From Glaciozyma antarctica PI12 (lineage: Eukaryota > Basidiomycota > Microbotryomycetes > Kriegeriales > Camptobasidiaceae), in contig KZ627159.1 of NCBI GenBank assembly GCA_002917775.1, positions 31,102 through 95,101 of the forward strand: a DNA stretch of 64,000 nt, written 5' to 3'. A program made the translations under genes and the position numbers. Under the pieces are notes generated by a model, which was not told the DNA's origin, searched no databases, and was given only the letters and a program-made list of their open reading frames with translations. Shown piece by piece: positions 62,299 to 64,000 of the stretch. Each line of letters opens with the position of its first letter. Within the stretch, counting starts at the first letter, position 1.

Positions 62299-63556
62299 TC
62301 ACCAGATGTCGGCCCTCCAAAAGGCCTGACCAACCGAAGCGCCTCGCTCTCGCTTCAGCCGAATGCCACGAGAAACCGCCAGCTGCGACAGCTCTTCAAA
62401 CATCCTCGCCTGATCCCTCGTGAAGTCGATATCAAGCGTGATCTTGGCGACTTCTAGTCGCAGGCTCGTATCGGCGAATGCGTCGGAAATGCCGGCTAGG
62501 AAATCGACCTCGTTGCCCAAGTAAGCGAGTACGAGGGATCGAAGGGATGGGGGCAGGTACCGAGAGACGTTCGCAGAGACATCAAATGATCCTACGGAGA
62601 GTCGGAAGAGGCGTCTGAAGTGCGGCAAGAGCTGCTCGAACCAGCACATGCCGTTGGCGCCGCGAGAGGGAAGGGTGATAAGTTCGAGTTGGCGAAGGTT
62701 GGGCAGCATCGTCGACCACGCCTCGATAGATGCGGTACAACTGAGGCCCCCACTGAAGTGGACGCTTAAAGCTTCCAGCCCTGGCCCGACGAACGCCAGG
62801 AGCGCAAATAAATCGGCGTCGGGGAGGTTGACTTTTAGCGCAAGACGAGCGATGGGCTGATGGCGGGGGAAAAGATAAACTTGGAGAGGAAGAGACACTT
62901 CTCCGTCCCCCCCGCCACCAATACCTCAGCTCCACCTCGCGAGCGGAAGACTGGAGGAATGCACTCAAGTCCTCGTGTGAGAACATTGGTTCTGTCCATC
63001 CGAGGTGCGGGTGGCCGAAGGAAGGTGATAGGACGAGTGAATCGAGGGTGCGCGCGGCGATAGCAGGGATAAGCCTGTCGTGGGCGAGGTGGTGAAGGGG
63101 TTGGATTTGGAGGTACCGTACGGAAAAGCAGACTTCGAGGACGCGGACGAGATCGTTCGAGGTGCTGGCCTGTCCCATGTCGAAAGCTGGAATCCACTTT
63201 CGAGCGTTCTGGTTCCAAGGGGAAGGCTCAGCCTGCTCCGGCGTGAGGGCAACCGAGAGCCAGCGAGTCGTTCGCGCGAGGTCCGGTCGAGCTTTGGCCG
63301 TGCGGAGGAAGAGGACGGCAGTAGTGAAGCCGACAATCTTGACCGATTGAAAAAGGACTTGCTGCGCCGGTAGCTTCCAAGCTCGACACGCCAGCGAAGA
63401 GGCGAGGATGGTCCGTCCTTGACTCGTACGCCAGAAGATCATGGATCCTCCTACGAGTTGCCCTTCGCTAAAGGCAGCGAGCTCGAATATGCGGAGTATA
63501 ACGTCGTAAGGGAGAGTGGGGAGTGGACTTTGAAGGTCGCGAGTGGTGGAAGCCAT
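62299..63556 (-). CDS. F-box/LRR-like protein, one frame break in a G run
   Basis: The start MASTTRDLQSPLPTLPYDVI, then LRIFELAAFSEGQL and LACRAWKLPAQQVLFQSVKI is F-box-like. The solenoid follows: WLSVALTPEQAEPSPWN, DLVRVLEVCFSVRYLQIQPL, IAARTLDSLVLSPSFG and AREVELRYWW. In the run of seven G (plus-strand C7 at about 62907-62913) one base is in excess: removing it gives WWRGDGEVSLPLQVYLFPRH and the frame continues (LPNLRQLELITLPSRGANGM, LPPSLRSLVLAYLGNEVDFL) to a C-terminus with LAVSRGIRLKRERG. Total about 418 aa without introns. Member of the family at 15.3, 22.5 and 38.2 kb, but far diverged from them. The single lesion in a homopolymer is most likely an assembly error. Confidence 0.65.
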
Positions 63557-64000
63557 CGGGAGGGTCGAGCTTGGGAAGGAGGGGGGCCTGCTGGGGGTCG
63601 CGTCAGTCGAGACTGGGGACCTTGCTGGTAGTACACACCTTTAGATGTTCTTGAAGCTCTGACAAGCTTCCAGCTTAGCGAGCGAAGAGCTGGAGGCGGA
63701 CCTGGAGAGGGCAAGCGAGTGAGCTGGGGTGCAGGATCTCAGCTTGCGCAAGTCACTCACGTTGACGAGGGTCTGCGTTGCTGTCCAGCGAGCTACGAGC
63801 ACCAGAGCAGTTCGTTCGAGTCCGGCGCGCAGGAGTCGAGGTGATGGCAGGGGGGAAAGTCAACGACTCCAGGATCCTGTTCTCCGCCAACACTCTCCGG
63901 ATCAGGACTTCAGCTACTCAGGCCCAGCTAGAGTCATGCTACGCTCCAGCCTGCGCCACTTTAACAGCACAGCGCCGCTCAAATCTCCCGCTGGCCGATC
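63557..64000. other. Upstream region of the F-box-like gene
   Basis: The last 440 bases show no recognisable gene; it should hold the promoter of the minus-strand F-box-like gene. Confidence 0.4.

Overview
The window is a high-GC, gene-dense piece of a fungal nuclear genome. Genes are split by many short introns (about 40 to 130 bases) with GTGCGT- or GTGAGT-type donors, a CTGAC or CTAAC branch site and a CAG acceptor. That style, together with the protein set, points to a basidiomycete yeast of the Pucciniomycotina (Rhodotorula/Rhodosporidium/Sporobolomyces type). This is inference from sequence style; no species was identified. All gene models were built by hand by joining exons in phase, so exon ends may be off by a few bases.

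Layout. 1-5.3 kb, minus strand: a bromodomain protein cut by the window edge, phosphopantetheine adenylyltransferase (CoA synthesis), the translation factor MCTS1/Tma20 and a DUF952 protein. 5.8-9.3 kb, plus: an ArfGAP with a Gln/Pro-rich tail and mitochondrial NADH-cytochrome b5 reductase. 9.7-11.8 kb, minus: inositol-3-phosphate synthase. 14-16.4 kb, plus: Mediator subunit 4 and an F-box/LRR-like gene with an internal stop. 16.6-21.9 kb, minus: the AMPK gamma subunit Snf4 and the UVRAG/Vps38 autophagy and endosome protein. 22.5-23.5 kb: a second broken F-box-like gene. 23.8-27.2 kb: a mitochondrial rhodanese and a secreted RNase T2. 28.7-36.6 kb: nucleoporin Nic96, a single-pass membrane protein and the queuosine-salvage enzyme. 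37-42 kb: a decayed DM9 gene, a third broken F-box-like gene, a Pex39-like KPWE protein and two unassigned minus genes. 42.9-49 kb: a secreted Asn/Gly/Gln-repeat protein, an intron-containing tRNA-Arg(UCU), uracil phosphoribosyltransferase and Pam16. 49.3-55.3 kb: a PAS hybrid histidine kinase, a YbjQ-fold protein and a LigB-type ring-opening dioxygenase.

The most unusual segment is 55.8-61.1 kb. A Ctr-type copper transporter gene, which appears to end after its first membrane span, lies beside at least four and probably five copies of BIM1/X325-type LPMO-like secreted copper-binding proteins on the opposite strand. In Cryptococcus, BIM1 works with Ctr1 in copper uptake. Only the copy at 60.1-61.1 kb keeps the predicted N-terminal copper histidine; the others are diverged, frame-broken or reduced to first exons. 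The locus therefore looks like a copper-uptake gene cluster undergoing tandem duplication and decay.

A second window-wide theme is single-base frame breaks in otherwise well conserved reading frames: INO1, MED4, NIC96, the histidine kinase, the dioxygenase, the F-box genes and the copper genes. Several fall in G, C or T runs. They are best explained by assembly run-length errors, partly mixed with real pseudogenisation; reads would decide.
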